Positions 1 to 9,912 of a stretch of DNA of 64,000 nt are shown here, in pieces (the first letter of the stretch is position 1; every line of letters starts with the position of its first letter). The stretch is from Qipengyuania algicida. Its GTDB lineage: Bacteria > Pseudomonadota > Alphaproteobacteria > Sphingomonadales > Sphingomonadaceae. Made by a program: the position numbers and the translations under genes. The stretch covers positions 124,001 to 188,000 of the forward strand of contig NZ_WTYA01000003.1 of the NCBI RefSeq assembly GCF_009828025.1, written 5' to 3'. The notes beneath the pieces were generated by a model. The model searched no databases and was not told the DNA's origin. It saw only the letters and a program-made list of their open reading frames with translations.

Positions 1-885
1 CCGCTGATGATCGGCTATGACCTGCGCAAGGCGGACAAGCCGCTGCTCGATATTTTCGGCAATACCGCGATCATCGCGGTGGATCAGGACCGCGCCGGCA
101 ATCAGGCGGTGCTTGCCTTCGATTCCGACGATGTCCAGATCTTGGTCAAGACACTGGCGAGCGGAAAGAAGGCGGTCGCGATCTTCAACCGTACTGCGGC
201 ACCGCTCGAGGCGAGCCTGACCGCCTCGCAGCTCAAGTTTCGTCCCGATGCCGATGTTTCGCTTACCGATCTGTGGACGGGGGAAAAGCGGACATTCCAG
301 GACGAGACGAATTTCAAGCTCACCCCGCGCCAGACCCTTATCTTCACCGCAAGCGGGACACGCCGCCTTGCCGACGGTATCTATCTTTCCGAGGAGCCCG
401 GCAGTGTGAATCCCGCCGCCGATGGCGTCGTCGTGCCCCAAGCATCGCCGATGATCTATCGCCCGATCTTCTGGGCAGGCACTCACGGGACCGGCGAACA
501 TCCGCGGTATGGCGGCTGGGGCGGGGCCCAGGCCGATCAGACACCCTTTGGGGAGGAGATTGCGCTAGGTGGCAAGCCGTTCGATACCGGAATCGGGATT
601 CTTGCTAACTCCCGCCTCGAAGTTCGCAACGCGGGATATCGCCACTTCAGCGCGATGGTTGGCGTAGATGACAGCGCGCGCAACCGCAGCCAACCAGTCA
701 CCTTCCTTGTTTATGGCGATGGCAGGCTGCTCGCCCGGTCGCAACCACAACGCTTTGGCCAGGCGCCAACCCGGTTGACCGCCAATGTGACGGGCATCAA
801 GATCATCGAACTTGTCGCGCGCACGCCTAAGGCCGAACGGTTCCCCGACCCCGTCGCATGGGGTGATGCAGCCCTGACGCGCTGA
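1..885 (+). CDS. GH27 alpha-galactosidase / beta-L-arabinopyranosidase-like protein, C-terminal part with NPCBM domain (5' truncated by window)
   Basis: The frame is open from the first base: PLMIGYDLRK matches the block near the end of the GH27 (melibiase) TIM barrel, so the ATG at 7 is an internal Met and the gene begins outside the window. After the barrel end comes a short beta-sandwich (about residues 35-120, including VDQDRAGNQA and LWTGEKRTF). Then follows a region of about 170 residues resembling the NPCBM carbohydrate-binding module (WAGTHGTGEHPRYGGWGG ... FDTGIGILANS). GH27 enzymes remove terminal alpha-galactose or, in some members, beta-L-arabinopyranose. The arabinan/xylan context fits either, and the catalytic residues are not visible. 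It converges on the GH51 gene with a 12-base gap. Family assignment is good; substrate is open. Confidence 0.8.
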   Translation, partial: PLMIGYDLRKADKPLLDIFGNTAIIAVDQDRAGNQAVLAFDSDDVQILVKTLASGKKAVAIFNRTAAPLEASLTASQLKFRPDADVSLTDLWTGEKRTFQDETNFKLTPRQTLIFTASGTRRLADGIYLSEEPGSVNPAADGVVVPQASPMIYRPIFWAGTHGTGEHPRYGGWGGAQADQTPFGEEIALGGKPFDTGIGILANSRLEVRNAGYRHFSAMVGVDDSARNRSQPVTFLVYGDGRLLARSQPQRFGQAPTRLTANVTGIKIIELVARTPKAERFPDPVAWGDAALTR

Positions 886-897
886 GCCAGCCGGACG

Positions 898-2484
898 TCA
901 GTCGAGCCGGACCACCGCAACCGACTTTGCCGGAAGGTCGAGCGTGACACGCGATCCATCGACCTTGCCCGTAATCGCGCGCGGCACGACCGTGTTTGGC
1001 GCATCGAAGCTGTTGACCGAATTGACATTCGGCGCGGTCAGGACCTGGCCCTTGACCGATCGGGCCGAGGCGCCTTCGATCGTCGCGGCGATCGACGCTG
1101 TCCGGTTGGGATCGACATTGGTGACCGCCAGCCACAAATGGCCCGCTTTATCGCGCGCGGCAATCCCGTCGACGCGCGGCAGATCGATGTCTCCCTGCCG
1201 ATACGATCCGGCATCGAACTGGACTGGGACGAAGGTCGCATCCTGAAACGGCACATACATCTTGAAGATGTAATAGGTCGGAGTGAGGACCATCTTGGGG
1301 CCATCAGTCAGGATCATCGATTGCAGCACGTTCACCATCTGGGCGATGTTGGTCATGCGCACGCGGTCTGCATGGCGGGCAAAGATGTTGATGTTGAGCG
1401 CGGCGATGATCGCATCGCGCATGGAGTTCTGCTGGATCAGGAAGCCGGGATTGGTACCGGGCGTGGGGGCGAGCCACACACCCCATTCGTCAACCACGAG
1501 CGGGACCTGCTTCTTCGGATCATATTTGTCCATCACGGCCGAATTGTCCGAAATGAGCTTATCCATGCCCAGCGTTTCCTTTACCAGCCGGGCGTAGGCG
1601 TTCTGGTCGAAACCGGTGCTGGCATAAGACGGCGGCCACCCTCCCGTGGTGTAGGAGTGGAGCGAGAGGCCTTCGATGCTCCACGCCCAATCGTGCTTGC
1701 TCCAGCTTTTCATCACCTGATCGGTGTAATCGGCTGTTTCCGGGCCGCCCGGGCCGACCGCGATCCTTTGCATGGCGTTCTTGCCATCGGGTGCCTGGGC
1801 CGGATTGTAATTGTTCACGAACCGCGCAAACCGCTTCATCCGATCGGTATAGTAGGTCGCCGTCATGGCGCCTCCGCAAGACCAGCTCTCGTTTCCAAGT
1901 CCCACATATTTCACTGTGTAGGGCTGTGGATGGCCATTTGCGGCGCGCTCCTTGCCAGCAGTGGTGGTGGCCGGCGCAGTCATATAAGCGAGCCAGTCGG
2001 CCGCTTCCTTGACCGTTCCTGACCCGACATTGAGCGATACATAGGCATCGGCACCGATCTGGTGGATGAAGTCCATGTATTCATCGGTACCGAAGCTGTT
2101 AGGTTCGGGCGCACCACCCCAATTTGTGTTTGTGGTCTCGACCCTGCCGCTTTGCGGACCGATACCGTCGCGCCAGTGATATTCGTCCGCAAAGCAGCCG
2201 CCCGGCCAGCGCACATTGGGTACGTGGATCGCCTTCAGTGCTGAGACCACATCGGTCCGAATTCCGCGCACGTTCGGAATGGGCGAGTCCTTCCCAACCC
2301 AAACGCCGCCATAGATCCCATGTCCGAGATGTTCGGCAAATTGTCCGAAGATATTACGATCGATCGTTGCTCCGGGATGATCGGCCTCAACCTTCATTGC
2401 GATTGCTGCATCGTCGGCCAATGCAGGAGCATGGAACGCGAGCATGAATGCGACGGCCAAAGAAATGGACGATGATTTCAGCAA
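898..2484 (-). CDS. GH51 alpha-L-arabinofuranosidase, secreted
   Basis: Removes L-arabinofuranose side chains from arabinan or arabinoxylan. The sequence shows a retaining GH51 enzyme: IFGQFAEHLGHGIYGG near the N-terminus, NVRWPGGCFADEYHWRDGIGP, acid/base Glu about 199 in GLGNESW, nucleophile Glu about 333 in VVDEWGVW, then a C-terminal beta-sandwich. I chose the TTG start at 2484 because GGGGAGG lies 5 bases upstream and the product then begins with a clean signal peptide (MLKSSSISLAVAFMLAFHAP, cleavage near ALA-DD). An ATG at 2547 would add 21 residues that do not look like a leader. The signal peptide is notable because many GH51 enzymes are cytoplasmic. A TAGTCAGACA element lies about 70 bases upstream (2555-2564). 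Confidence 0.92.
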   Translation of the reverse strand: MLKSSSISLAVAFMLAFHAPALADDAAIAMKVEADHPGATIDRNIFGQFAEHLGHGIYGGVWVGKDSPIPNVRGIRTDVVSALKAIHVPNVRWPGGCFADEYHWRDGIGPQSGRVETTNTNWGGAPEPNSFGTDEYMDFIHQIGADAYVSLNVGSGTVKEAADWLAYMTAPATTTAGKERAANGHPQPYTVKYVGLGNESWSCGGAMTATYYTDRMKRFARFVNNYNPAQAPDGKNAMQRIAVGPGGPETADYTDQVMKSWSKHDWAWSIEGLSLHSYTTGGWPPSYASTGFDQNAYARLVKETLGMDKLISDNSAVMDKYDPKKQVPLVVDEWGVWLAPTPGTNPGFLIQQNSMRDAIIAALNINIFARHADRVRMTNIAQMVNVLQSMILTDGPKMVLTPTYYIFKMYVPFQDATFVPVQFDAGSYRQGDIDLPRVDGIAARDKAGHLWLAVTNVDPNRTASIAATIEGASARSVKGQVLTAPNVNSVNSFDAPNTVVPRAITGKVDGSRVTLDLPAKSVAVVRLD

Positions 2485-2554
2485 TGATACCTCCCCGACG
2501 GTACGACAAATCGTTTCTCGCCAGAATTTCAACCGCAGCGAGTTCAAATGCTTT

Positions 2555-2564
2555 TAGTCAGACA
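2555..2564 (-). promoter_or_regulatory. Putative regulator half-site shared with the arabinose-cluster palindrome
   Basis: Read on the minus strand this is TGTCTGACTA, which is identical to the core of the perfect palindrome at 54079-54106 between the FucP-like symporter and mutarotase genes. It lies about 70 bases upstream of the chosen GH51 start. The identity is directly visible; binding by the GntR-type regulator at 57210-57917 is inference. The surrounding 210 bases (2485-2696) hold no other gene. Confidence 0.35.
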
Positions 2565-2696
2565 AATAACCACGTCAAGTTTTTGGTGAGCTTCGCCTCG
2601 CCTGCTAATGCGATGACAAGAACAAGATGCTCACCGGAGGAGCAGTGTCGAATCTATTGCCCCGACAACCGCTCACTCAATGGCCGGCCCCTTCAT

Positions 2697-4262
2697 CTAA
2701 CCCCAGGTGCCGTCCACTCGGCGCGGAATCGACAGCGGATTGTCGCTCTTGAGCGCATCAGGAAGCAGCGCGTCGGGCAGATCCTGATAGCACACCGGCC
2801 TCAAGAACCGCTTCATCGCCAAAGTGCCGACCGAGGTAGTCCTGCTGTCCGTGGTTGCCGGGTAAGGTCCGCCATGGACCATAGCGTGACACACCTCCAC
2901 CCCTGTAGGCCAACCGTTAGCGAGAACCCTCCCCGCCTTCTCCTGAAGGATCGGCACGAGCTTTCCGGCTAGGTCATGATCGTCTTCAACCATGTGGATG
3001 GTCACGGTCAACTGACCTTCCATGGCTTCCAGAACCCGTGCCATCTCACTTTCGTCGGCGCAGCTGACCACCACTGACGAGCTTCCAAACACCTCGGCCG
3101 CCAAATCGTCGTCCTTGAGAAAGCTTTCCGCATCAGTCCGGAAGAGCGCTGACTGGCACGCGTTCCCCTCGGCAGGCGTTCCGCGCCCCGCCAGTGCGAT
3201 GCCATCCTTCGCCTCCAGCCGCTGGACCCCATCACAATAGGCCTTGTTGATGCCGGAGGTCAGCATCACCGGGGCGGGTATCTCGCCCAACGCCCCGACC
3301 GCCGTATCGACGAATTCATCCAGTTCGGCGCCCGCAATAGCGATGACCACCCCGGGATTGGTACAGAACTGCCCCGCCCCCATGGTCAGCGACGTCGCGA
3401 AGCCCTTTGCCAGACCGGCCGCATTGCCCTTGAGCGCACCGGGTAAGATGACAACCGGGTTCACCGCACTCATTTCCGCATAGACCGGAATCGGCTCGTG
3501 ACGCTGCTGCGCGATCCGCGACAGCGCCAGTCCGCCCGCGCGCGATCCGGTAAATCCGACTGCCGCAATACGCGGATCGGAAACCAGAGCAGCGCCAAGG
3601 TCGTTCGATGTGCCCGGCAGATAGGAAAAGACGCCTTCGGCCAATGCGCATTGCTTGACCGCTTTCTGGATTGCACGCGCAACCAGCTCACCTGTCCCAG
3701 GATGGGCGGGATGGCCCTTGACCACCACCGGGCATCCGGCTGCAAAAGCGCTGGCCGTGTCGCCGCCGGCGACCGAGAAGGCGAGCGGGAAGTTCGATGC
3801 GCCGAAAACGGCAACCGGTCCGATGGCAACGTTGCGGCGCCGCAGATCTGGGCGCGGAAGCGGTTGACGATCCGGCATGGCCGGGTCGATCGTCGCCTCC
3901 AGCCAATAGCCTTGGCGCACTTCCTGAGCGAACAGGCGCAGCTGACCGCACGTCCGTCCCCGCTCTCCTTCGAGCCGCGGGCGCGGGAGGCCGGTTTCCT
4001 GCATCGCGGTTTCAATCAGGATATCGCCGATTGCTTCGATTTCCTTGGCACATGTCTCGAGGAACTGCGCCCGGTCTTCAGGCGAGGTTTCCGAAAATAC
4101 TTCCGATGCAGATTTTGCCAGTGCGCAAGCCTTGTCCACATGGGTAGCATCCGCTTCCGCATAATGGCTTTCAAGCGCTTCGTTCTTCGATGGGTCGAAG
4201 GCGACAAAGCTCTTATCGCTCGTCGCTTCGCCCGATCCGATTAGAATGCTGCCGTTTGTCAC
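2697..4262 (-). CDS. 2,5-dioxopentanoate (alpha-ketoglutarate semialdehyde) dehydrogenase
   Basis: Last enzyme of the oxidative pentose (Weimberg) pathway: oxidises 2,5-dioxopentanoate to 2-oxoglutarate with NAD(P)+ in the cytoplasm. It is an aldehyde dehydrogenase of about 521 residues. The sequence shows GPVAVFGASNFPLAFSVAGGDTASA and VVKGHPAHPGTGEL (cofactor fold), GFTGSRAGG, a catalytic Glu in VYAEMSAVNPV and a nucleophilic Cys in GAGQFCTNPG, all typical of the type III enzymes. The likely start is GTG at 4262 (AGAGGTGG just upstream). A longer ATG start at 4295 would place the LacI-type operator 4281-4294 inside the coding region. It is shared by the xylose and arabinose branches encoded elsewhere in the window. 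Confidence 0.93.
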   Translation of the reverse strand: MTNGSILIGSGEATSDKSFVAFDPSKNEALESHYAEADATHVDKACALAKSASEVFSETSPEDRAQFLETCAKEIEAIGDILIETAMQETGLPRPRLEGERGRTCGQLRLFAQEVRQGYWLEATIDPAMPDRQPLPRPDLRRRNVAIGPVAVFGASNFPLAFSVAGGDTASAFAAGCPVVVKGHPAHPGTGELVARAIQKAVKQCALAEGVFSYLPGTSNDLGAALVSDPRIAAVGFTGSRAGGLALSRIAQQRHEPIPVYAEMSAVNPVVILPGALKGNAAGLAKGFATSLTMGAGQFCTNPGVVIAIAGAELDEFVDTAVGALGEIPAPVMLTSGINKAYCDGVQRLEAKDGIALAGRGTPAEGNACQSALFRTDAESFLKDDDLAAEVFGSSSVVVSCADESEMARVLEAMEGQLTVTIHMVEDDHDLAGKLVPILQEKAGRVLANGWPTGVEVCHAMVHGGPYPATTDSRTTSVGTLAMKRFLRPVCYQDLPDALLPDALKSDNPLSIPRRVDGTWG

Positions 4263-4280
4263 TTCGCCACCTCTTAAATT

Positions 4281-4294
4281 TGTTAGCGCTATCA
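4281..4294 (-). promoter_or_regulatory. Putative LacI-type (XylR-like) operator upstream of the dioxopentanoate dehydrogenase
   Basis: TGTTAGCGCTATCA is one of six near-identical palindromes centred on AGCGCT in the window. It ends 18 bases before the preferred GTG start of the dehydrogenase, which suits repression of this gene. The rest of the 4296-4435 gap shows no gene. Confidence 0.7.
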
Positions 4295-4435
4295 TTCCCT
4301 GATCATCTAAGTGGTTCGCGCCTGTTGTTCAACCCGGGCGACCATACCGAACCGGCCCGAGCAGTGCGGGATCCCCCATCACACACTCCGGCTCGTGAAA
4401 GACAGTCGCTGGAATGTGGCGTCATTGTCAGTTGA

Positions 4436-7261
4436 CTACAGCGTAACCGACACCGGCTTTCCATCATAGGATATCGTCTTGCCATGCTGGCTGTCGAACA
4501 CAGGGCCTTCTTCGCTCCCGTTATGTAGCACGATGGTTATCCTGCGACTGACGGGCATGGCGGGAAAACGGCCCTGCCGCGCGTCGATGGTCAACAGCCG
4601 CAATCGATCGTTCCAGCGCAGAGGAATGCGCGCAGTCTCGCCCCTAGTATAGCCCATGTCGCTCCCCTGATCATCATATAAGGTGAACGCACCGTCGGCC
4701 CCGGCGAACACGTGAACCGTCAACGGCCCATGCGGATCCTGATCGCTCCACTCGACCTGTGGCCCCAGCGGCACGATTGCACCCGCGCGCACGAACAGCG
4801 GCATTTTCTCGCGTGGGGCTTTGGCTGTCACCGACTGCCCGCCTTGCAGAGGCTTTCCGCTGGCGCTGTCGTACCACGATGTTCCGGCAGGCAGGTAAAC
4901 CTGCCTCGAACGGGCGCGGAACTCGGTAACCGGCGCCACGAGCAAGGCAGGGCCGAACATATATTCGTCATCAATGTGCCAGCCACGTCGATCCTGCGGA
5001 AAATCCATCACCAGTGGACGCATCATCGTGCCGTCATCGAAATAAGTGCCAGCCGCGAGCGTATAGATATAGGGCAACATGCGGTATCGCAGGCGGTCGT
5101 AATAGATCAGCGCATTGCGCATCGCCGGATCGCCTGCCGACACTTGCGGGATTTCGCGAAACGGAAACTCGCCGTGGCTGCGGAACAGTGGGGTGAACGC
5201 GCCGAACTGGAACCAGCGGAGATAGAGCTCGCGCCATTCCGGCAGTGCCTCGGGCAATTGCTTCGAATAGCGATCCTCGACCGCGAAGCCGCCTATGTCG
5301 TGGGTCCAGTTGGGGACCCCGGAAATCGAAAGGTTCGCGCCCGCGCTGATCTGATCGCGCAGATTGCTCCACCGCGCCGCGACGTCGCCCGACCACAGTG
5401 CAGCCGAGGCGCGTTGTATCCCGCCAAACCCGCTGCGCGTCAGGATGAACGGCCGGCGGTCGGGCTGTGCAGCACGCAGTCCGTCCGCCACACCTTCGGC
5501 GTGAACCAGCGGATAGGTATTGAAGATCGCGGCGCCCGGCGTGTCGGTTGCGGCGGAATACATCTGGTAGGCACGCTTTGAAACCGACAGGTTGGAATGC
5601 CAATCCGGCTCAGTCGCGTCCATCCACCAAGCATCGAAGCCTGTCGGCAGCAATGTATCGGCTATTTGACGGAAATAGAGCGATCGCGCTTCGTCTGTAT
5701 AGGGATCGTAGAACGTGTTGGCATAACCCGGTCCGACCCAATCCTTCTGACCGGCTTCCAACGGTCGGCGGTACAGGAAACCCTTTGCGCTCAATTCCTC
5801 GGCATGTCTGGTCCATGGATAGAATTTGGGCCAGACCGAGATCATGATCCTTCCGTGGAGATCATGCACCTTATCGACCATCGCCTTCGCATCGGGAAAG
5901 CGACTGGTATCGAAACAATGGCAGCCCCACTGCTTTTCAGGCCAATAAAACCAGTCCTGTACCACTGTATCGAGCGGTATATGCTGGGCGCGATATTCGC
6001 GCATGACATCGAGTAACTGATCCTGCGTCTCATAGCGCTGGCGCGACTGCCAGAACCCATAGGCCCAACGCGGCATCATCGGCGCCTTGCCCGTCAAGCG
6101 GCGATAACCTGCGACCAGCGCGTCCATCGTCTTTCCGGCAACCACATAGTAGTCGATAGTTTTGCCGGCGTCTGAAGCGAAACTGACGGAATGCCGATCC
6201 AACTCAGGCAAGGCGTCGGAATGTTCGAGCGCGATATACCCCTGGTTCGGCTCCCATTCGACCCGCAACTGGACCGGCTTGCCTTTCGTCAGCGCCAACG
6301 TGAAATTGTGATACCAAGGATTCCAGTTCTGCCGCCAGCGTGACAGCACGAGCTTGCCGTCAGCGTAAACCTTTACATAGCTTGATGAGTACAGCCGGAA
6401 CTTGTGGATGCCGTCACTGTCGGGCGTATATGAACCGGTCCACACCACTTTCTGCGACTGCACGGCATCGCCCTGCGTGTTCTGACCCGAAGTTGCGGCG
6501 ACGGTTCTTGCCTTGGCGGCCTCAGGCCACTCAGCTTGATCGGACAAATATTGATAGTCGATCATCGGCTCGGCCCGGCTCACCGCGAGGCGATCGCGAA
6601 GGAAATAGTCGGCGCGCCAGTTGAGCTTCAACTTCTCGTAGGGCTTAGGGTCGCCAATGCGCGTGACCGAATTGTTGTCCCACAGGATACCATAGCCGCG
6701 GGTCGACAGAAGATAGGGAATCGCGATCGACATGTTGTGCTGAGCTAGCTCGACGTCCTCGCCGTTGTAGTTCATCTGTCGGTTCTGATGCTGACCAAGA
6801 CCGAACAGTCCTTCATCCGTGCCGCGGTTGAACTGGACGCGTGTCGCATACCAGCGCTGTCCCTCAAGCTTGACGGGCGCGATCCGGCGAGCCGGTGAAT
6901 ATTCGTCAAGCAGGAGCTTGCCCACAGCGTTGAAGACCCGCAATCTGCCGTCCGAAAGCCTGACCTGCGCACGCGATACTTCTGAGGACAGTTCAGCCTC
7001 GCCATTTGCAACAGCAAGGCGCGGATTGCCGTCAGGCTCCTTCACGACCATGAAGGAAGTCCGTGCCGCATCGGCGTCCCGCGCGACGGTGATCCGGTAA
7101 GTGCCGTCTCGGTAACCGAGCACGCGAACCTGCTGACCGGAATCGGTAGTTACCACCATCCCATGCGCGACCGCTCGAACCGTCCCGGCCATAGCAGATA
7201 CCGGCAGCGTCGAAACCACCATTGCGCAGATCAACCACAACCCTTGAACGTAGCGCTTCAT
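4436..7261 (-). CDS. GH31 alpha-xylosidase-like glycosidase with PA14 insert, secreted
   Basis: Probable alpha-xylosidase acting on the non-reducing end of xyloglucan oligosaccharides. After a signal peptide (cleaved near SAMA-GT) come the N-terminal beta-sandwich, a PA14-like insert (about residues 230-355: SYTPDSDGIHKFRLYSSSYV, then VEWEPNQGYIALEH) and the GH31 barrel. The nucleophile Asp is about 548 in WWMDATEPD and the acid/base Asp about 626 in WSGDVAARW. A PA14 insert of this kind is known from bacterial xyloglucan-specific GH31 alpha-xylosidases. ATG 7261 was chosen (GAAGGGGA upstream) over ATG 7285, which lacks an evident RBS. It is divergent from the ExoP-like GH3 gene, and the operator at 7317-7330 lies between them. 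Confidence 0.9.
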   Translation of the reverse strand: MKRYVQGLWLICAMVVSTLPVSAMAGTVRAVAHGMVVTTDSGQQVRVLGYRDGTYRITVARDADAARTSFMVVKEPDGNPRLAVANGEAELSSEVSRAQVRLSDGRLRVFNAVGKLLLDEYSPARRIAPVKLEGQRWYATRVQFNRGTDEGLFGLGQHQNRQMNYNGEDVELAQHNMSIAIPYLLSTRGYGILWDNNSVTRIGDPKPYEKLKLNWRADYFLRDRLAVSRAEPMIDYQYLSDQAEWPEAAKARTVAATSGQNTQGDAVQSQKVVWTGSYTPDSDGIHKFRLYSSSYVKVYADGKLVLSRWRQNWNPWYHNFTLALTKGKPVQLRVEWEPNQGYIALEHSDALPELDRHSVSFASDAGKTIDYYVVAGKTMDALVAGYRRLTGKAPMMPRWAYGFWQSRQRYETQDQLLDVMREYRAQHIPLDTVVQDWFYWPEKQWGCHCFDTSRFPDAKAMVDKVHDLHGRIMISVWPKFYPWTRHAEELSAKGFLYRRPLEAGQKDWVGPGYANTFYDPYTDEARSLYFRQIADTLLPTGFDAWWMDATEPDWHSNLSVSKRAYQMYSAATDTPGAAIFNTYPLVHAEGVADGLRAAQPDRRPFILTRSGFGGIQRASAALWSGDVAARWSNLRDQISAGANLSISGVPNWTHDIGGFAVEDRYSKQLPEALPEWRELYLRWFQFGAFTPLFRSHGEFPFREIPQVSAGDPAMRNALIYYDRLRYRMLPYIYTLAAGTYFDDGTMMRPLVMDFPQDRRGWHIDDEYMFGPALLVAPVTEFRARSRQVYLPAGTSWYDSASGKPLQGGQSVTAKAPREKMPLFVRAGAIVPLGPQVEWSDQDPHGPLTVHVFAGADGAFTLYDDQGSDMGYTRGETARIPLRWNDRLRLLTIDARQGRFPAMPVSRRITIVLHNGSEEGPVFDSQHGKTISYDGKPVSVTL

Positions 7262-7316
7262 CGCATCCCCTTCCCATGCCGCCATCTTTTGCTTGCACTC
7301 GACGCAGCATCCGGCA

Positions 7317-7330
7317 TGTTAGCGCTCACA
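7317..7330. promoter_or_regulatory. Putative LacI-type operator between divergent GH31 and GH3 genes
   Basis: TGTTAGCGCTCACA lies 56 bases upstream of the GH31 start and 41 bases upstream of the GH3 start, so it could serve both directions. It is the weakest match of the six because the right arm has one change from the palindrome. Confidence 0.6.
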
Positions 7331-7370
7331 CAAGGGCGCGACAACAGGCGCTGGGATTGGGGAGGATGTT

Positions 7371-9893
7371 GTGAAACTTGTCGGCTTGATGGGGCAATTT
7401 GCTGTTTTTGGCGGGATACTCGCAGGCGTCACGACGCTCGCCGGGGCGCAAACTACTACAGACGCGACTGCATCGACTGACACTTTGAGTGAGCGCGGTG
7501 TCGCTCATCCCGAGCTTTGGCCAAAATACCACTACCCAGTGGTGACACCCATGGACGAGGAGCGCCACGTGGAAGACCTCCTGGCGCGCATGACGCTGGA
7601 AGAGAAAATCGGCCAATTGGTCCAAGCCGATATTTGTTGTGCCACACCCGATGACATTCGGAAATATCACATAGGGTCCATTCTTGTAGGTGGCAGCGAT
7701 GGCCCCAACGGCAATGACTTCGCGCCAGCTCCGGAGTGGCTCAAAACGGCCGACGCTTACTATCTGGCTTCTGTCGACAAACGCGATGGCGGCGTCGGCA
7801 TCCCGGTAATCTGGGGGATCGACGCCGTTCACGGCAATTCGAACATTATCGGGGCGACGATCTTTCCGCACAATATTGGCCTTGGCGCAGCTCGCAATCC
7901 CGAACTGATCGAGAAAATCGGCGCCGCAACAGCGCAGGAAATTCGTGTCACCGGGCAGGAATGGACATTCGCGCCAACCGTTACCGTGCCCCAGGATTAT
8001 CGCTGGGGACGTGCCTATGAGGGCTATTCATCGGATCCCAAGCTGGTCGCATCCTACGTCGGCGCAATGGTACGCGGTCTGCAAGGACCGCCGGGTCAAC
8101 GCGACCTGCTGGCCCGGGACAAAGTGATTGCCTCGACCAAACATTTCCTTGCCGATGGTGGGACCAAAAATGGCGTCGACCAAGGTGACGCCGATATCAG
8201 CGAGCAGGAATTGCGAGACATCCACGGACTGCCTTACGGCCCCGCAATCGAAAACGGCGTCGCAACAGTCATGACCAGCTTTTCCAGCTGGCAGGGCGTC
8301 AAGATGGCCGGCAACAAGAGCCTCGTCACCGGCGTACTCAAGGGACAGATGGACTTCGGCGGCTTCGTCGTGACGGACTGGAACGCGCATGGCCAGATAA
8401 AGGGCTGCACCAATGATTCCTGTCCCAAGGCGCTGGAGGACGGAATCGACATGTACATGGCTCCAAATACGTGGAAGCCGATTTACGAGGATCTGCTGAA
8501 GCGTGCGAAGGCAGGCGAAATACCGATGAGCCGCATCGATGATGCCGTCCTGCGCATTTTGCGCGTTAAATCGCGCCTCGGCGTCTTCACAGCGGGCAAG
8601 CCATCTTCGCGGCCGCTATCTGGCAAATGGGATATTCTCGGCTCCCCTGCACACCGCGCTATCGCCCGTGAGGCAGTCCGCGAATCTTTGGTCTTGCTGA
8701 AGAACCAAGGTGTCCTTCCACTCAAGCCGGGCGGTCGCCTGCTGGTGGCTGGCGAGGGCACCGACGACATAGCCCGGCAGTCGGGCGGCTGGACGATCTC
8801 ATGGCAGGGCACCGGGCTCGACAATTCCATGTTTCCCGGAGCAACGTCGCTATGGACAGGACTCAAGCATGCGGTCGAAGCAGGCGGCGGAACCGCACAA
8901 CTTTCTCCCGATGGCAGCTTCACCCAGCGGCCCGATGCAGCCATCGTGGTGTTCGGCGAAAAGCCTTATGCCGAATTTCAGGGTGACCGCGCGACGCTGG
9001 CACTCGATGCGGACTTGACCGGCCCCTACAAAACCATGGCCGAACTCAAGGCGCAGGGCATCCCGGTGGTCGCAGTCATGATTACGGGACGCCCGCTCTA
9101 TGTAAACCAAGCGCTGAATGCCGCCGATGCGTTCGTAGTCGCATGGCTGCCGGGATCGGAAGGCGAAGGACTCGCAGATGTCTTGATCGGCGACGCTCAA
9201 GGCCATGCTCGTTATGATTTCAAAGGCAAACTGCCTACCGCTTGGCCCAAGACTCCTTCGATGGCCGATGGTGCGCTTTACCCCTACGGCTATGGGCTGA
9301 ATTATGAATCACCGCCGCAGGCGTGGAAACCGCTTCCCGAAGTCAAAACCGCCATAACGAACGACAACCATGTTTGGTTTACCGCAGGGCAACCGGCATC
9401 GAGCTGGTCGCTGCTGGTGAATGATGGTAACGGAACCGCCAACGAAACACGCATCACAACCGTTCCTGCCACCGCACTGGGAGGGCGAGTCACAATCTCG
9501 GCAACAGACTACAAGGTTCAGGAGGGCGCGCGTCGCTTCAGCGTATCGAACGGCTTGGTGGCCGTCGCGTTACGCAATTTCAATGCGATCGATCTGCGTC
9601 GCGAAACGAATGCCAAAGTCATGCTCCTTCTGACCGCACGCGTGTGGCAAGCCCCGGAAAGTGCTGAAATCAGTAGTGTTGGCACAGGCGGCACAGGGGC
9701 GATCCAGATCCCACTTGATGCGACAGATCATTTCGTACGATATGGCATTCCACTGGAATGCCTCGCCCAGAAAGGCGCGGACATACAGGCTTTGACCGAA
9801 CCCTTTGTGCTGACCACAACTGGCAAGACGGACTTTGCCATCGGCGAAATTCGTCTCGGTACCGATGCAGAAAAGGTTCTGCCCTGCAAATGA
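7371..9893 (+). CDS. GH3 exo-beta-glucosidase / beta-xylosidase, ExoP-like, secreted
   Basis: Exo-acting beta-glycosidase of GH3 (840 residues). The GTG start has GGAGG 5 bases upstream and gives a signal peptide ending near LAGAQ. Visible features are RMTLEEKIGQLVQAD, the barrel strand VIWGIDAVHGN, APTVTVPQDYRWGR, KHFLADGGT, and nucleophile Asp 336 in FVVTDWN. These are followed by the alpha/beta sandwich domain and an extra C-terminal domain (about 660-840), as in glucan 1,4-beta-glucosidases of the ExoP type. Placement opposite the GH31 alpha-xylosidase suggests it removes backbone glucose from xyloglucan oligosaccharides after de-xylosylation. That is inference; cello- or xylo-oligosaccharides are alternatives. 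Confidence 0.9.
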   Translation: MKLVGLMGQFAVFGGILAGVTTLAGAQTTTDATASTDTLSERGVAHPELWPKYHYPVVTPMDEERHVEDLLARMTLEEKIGQLVQADICCATPDDIRKYHIGSILVGGSDGPNGNDFAPAPEWLKTADAYYLASVDKRDGGVGIPVIWGIDAVHGNSNIIGATIFPHNIGLGAARNPELIEKIGAATAQEIRVTGQEWTFAPTVTVPQDYRWGRAYEGYSSDPKLVASYVGAMVRGLQGPPGQRDLLARDKVIASTKHFLADGGTKNGVDQGDADISEQELRDIHGLPYGPAIENGVATVMTSFSSWQGVKMAGNKSLVTGVLKGQMDFGGFVVTDWNAHGQIKGCTNDSCPKALEDGIDMYMAPNTWKPIYEDLLKRAKAGEIPMSRIDDAVLRILRVKSRLGVFTAGKPSSRPLSGKWDILGSPAHRAIAREAVRESLVLLKNQGVLPLKPGGRLLVAGEGTDDIARQSGGWTISWQGTGLDNSMFPGATSLWTGLKHAVEAGGGTAQLSPDGSFTQRPDAAIVVFGEKPYAEFQGDRATLALDADLTGPYKTMAELKAQGIPVVAVMITGRPLYVNQALNAADAFVVAWLPGSEGEGLADVLIGDAQGHARYDFKGKLPTAWPKTPSMADGALYPYGYGLNYESPPQAWKPLPEVKTAITNDNHVWFTAGQPASSWSLLVNDGNGTANETRITTVPATALGGRVTISATDYKVQEGARRFSVSNGLVAVALRNFNAIDLRRETNAKVMLLLTARVWQAPESAEISSVGTGGTGAIQIPLDATDHFVRYGIPLECLAQKGADIQALTEPFVLTTTGKTDFAIGEIRLGTDAEKVLPCK

Positions 9894-9912
9894 AGCGCCC
9901 GAGCCAGAAATC

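Noticed and set aside
1138..2022. 294-codon plus-strand frame opposite GH51
   Set aside because: Antisense shadow, His/Arg-rich with no domain. GH51 on the other strand carries all catalytic motifs.
4263..4295. N-terminal extension of the dioxopentanoate dehydrogenase to ATG 4295
   Set aside because: It would put the operator 4281-4294 inside the coding sequence. GTG 4262 has a better ribosome site.
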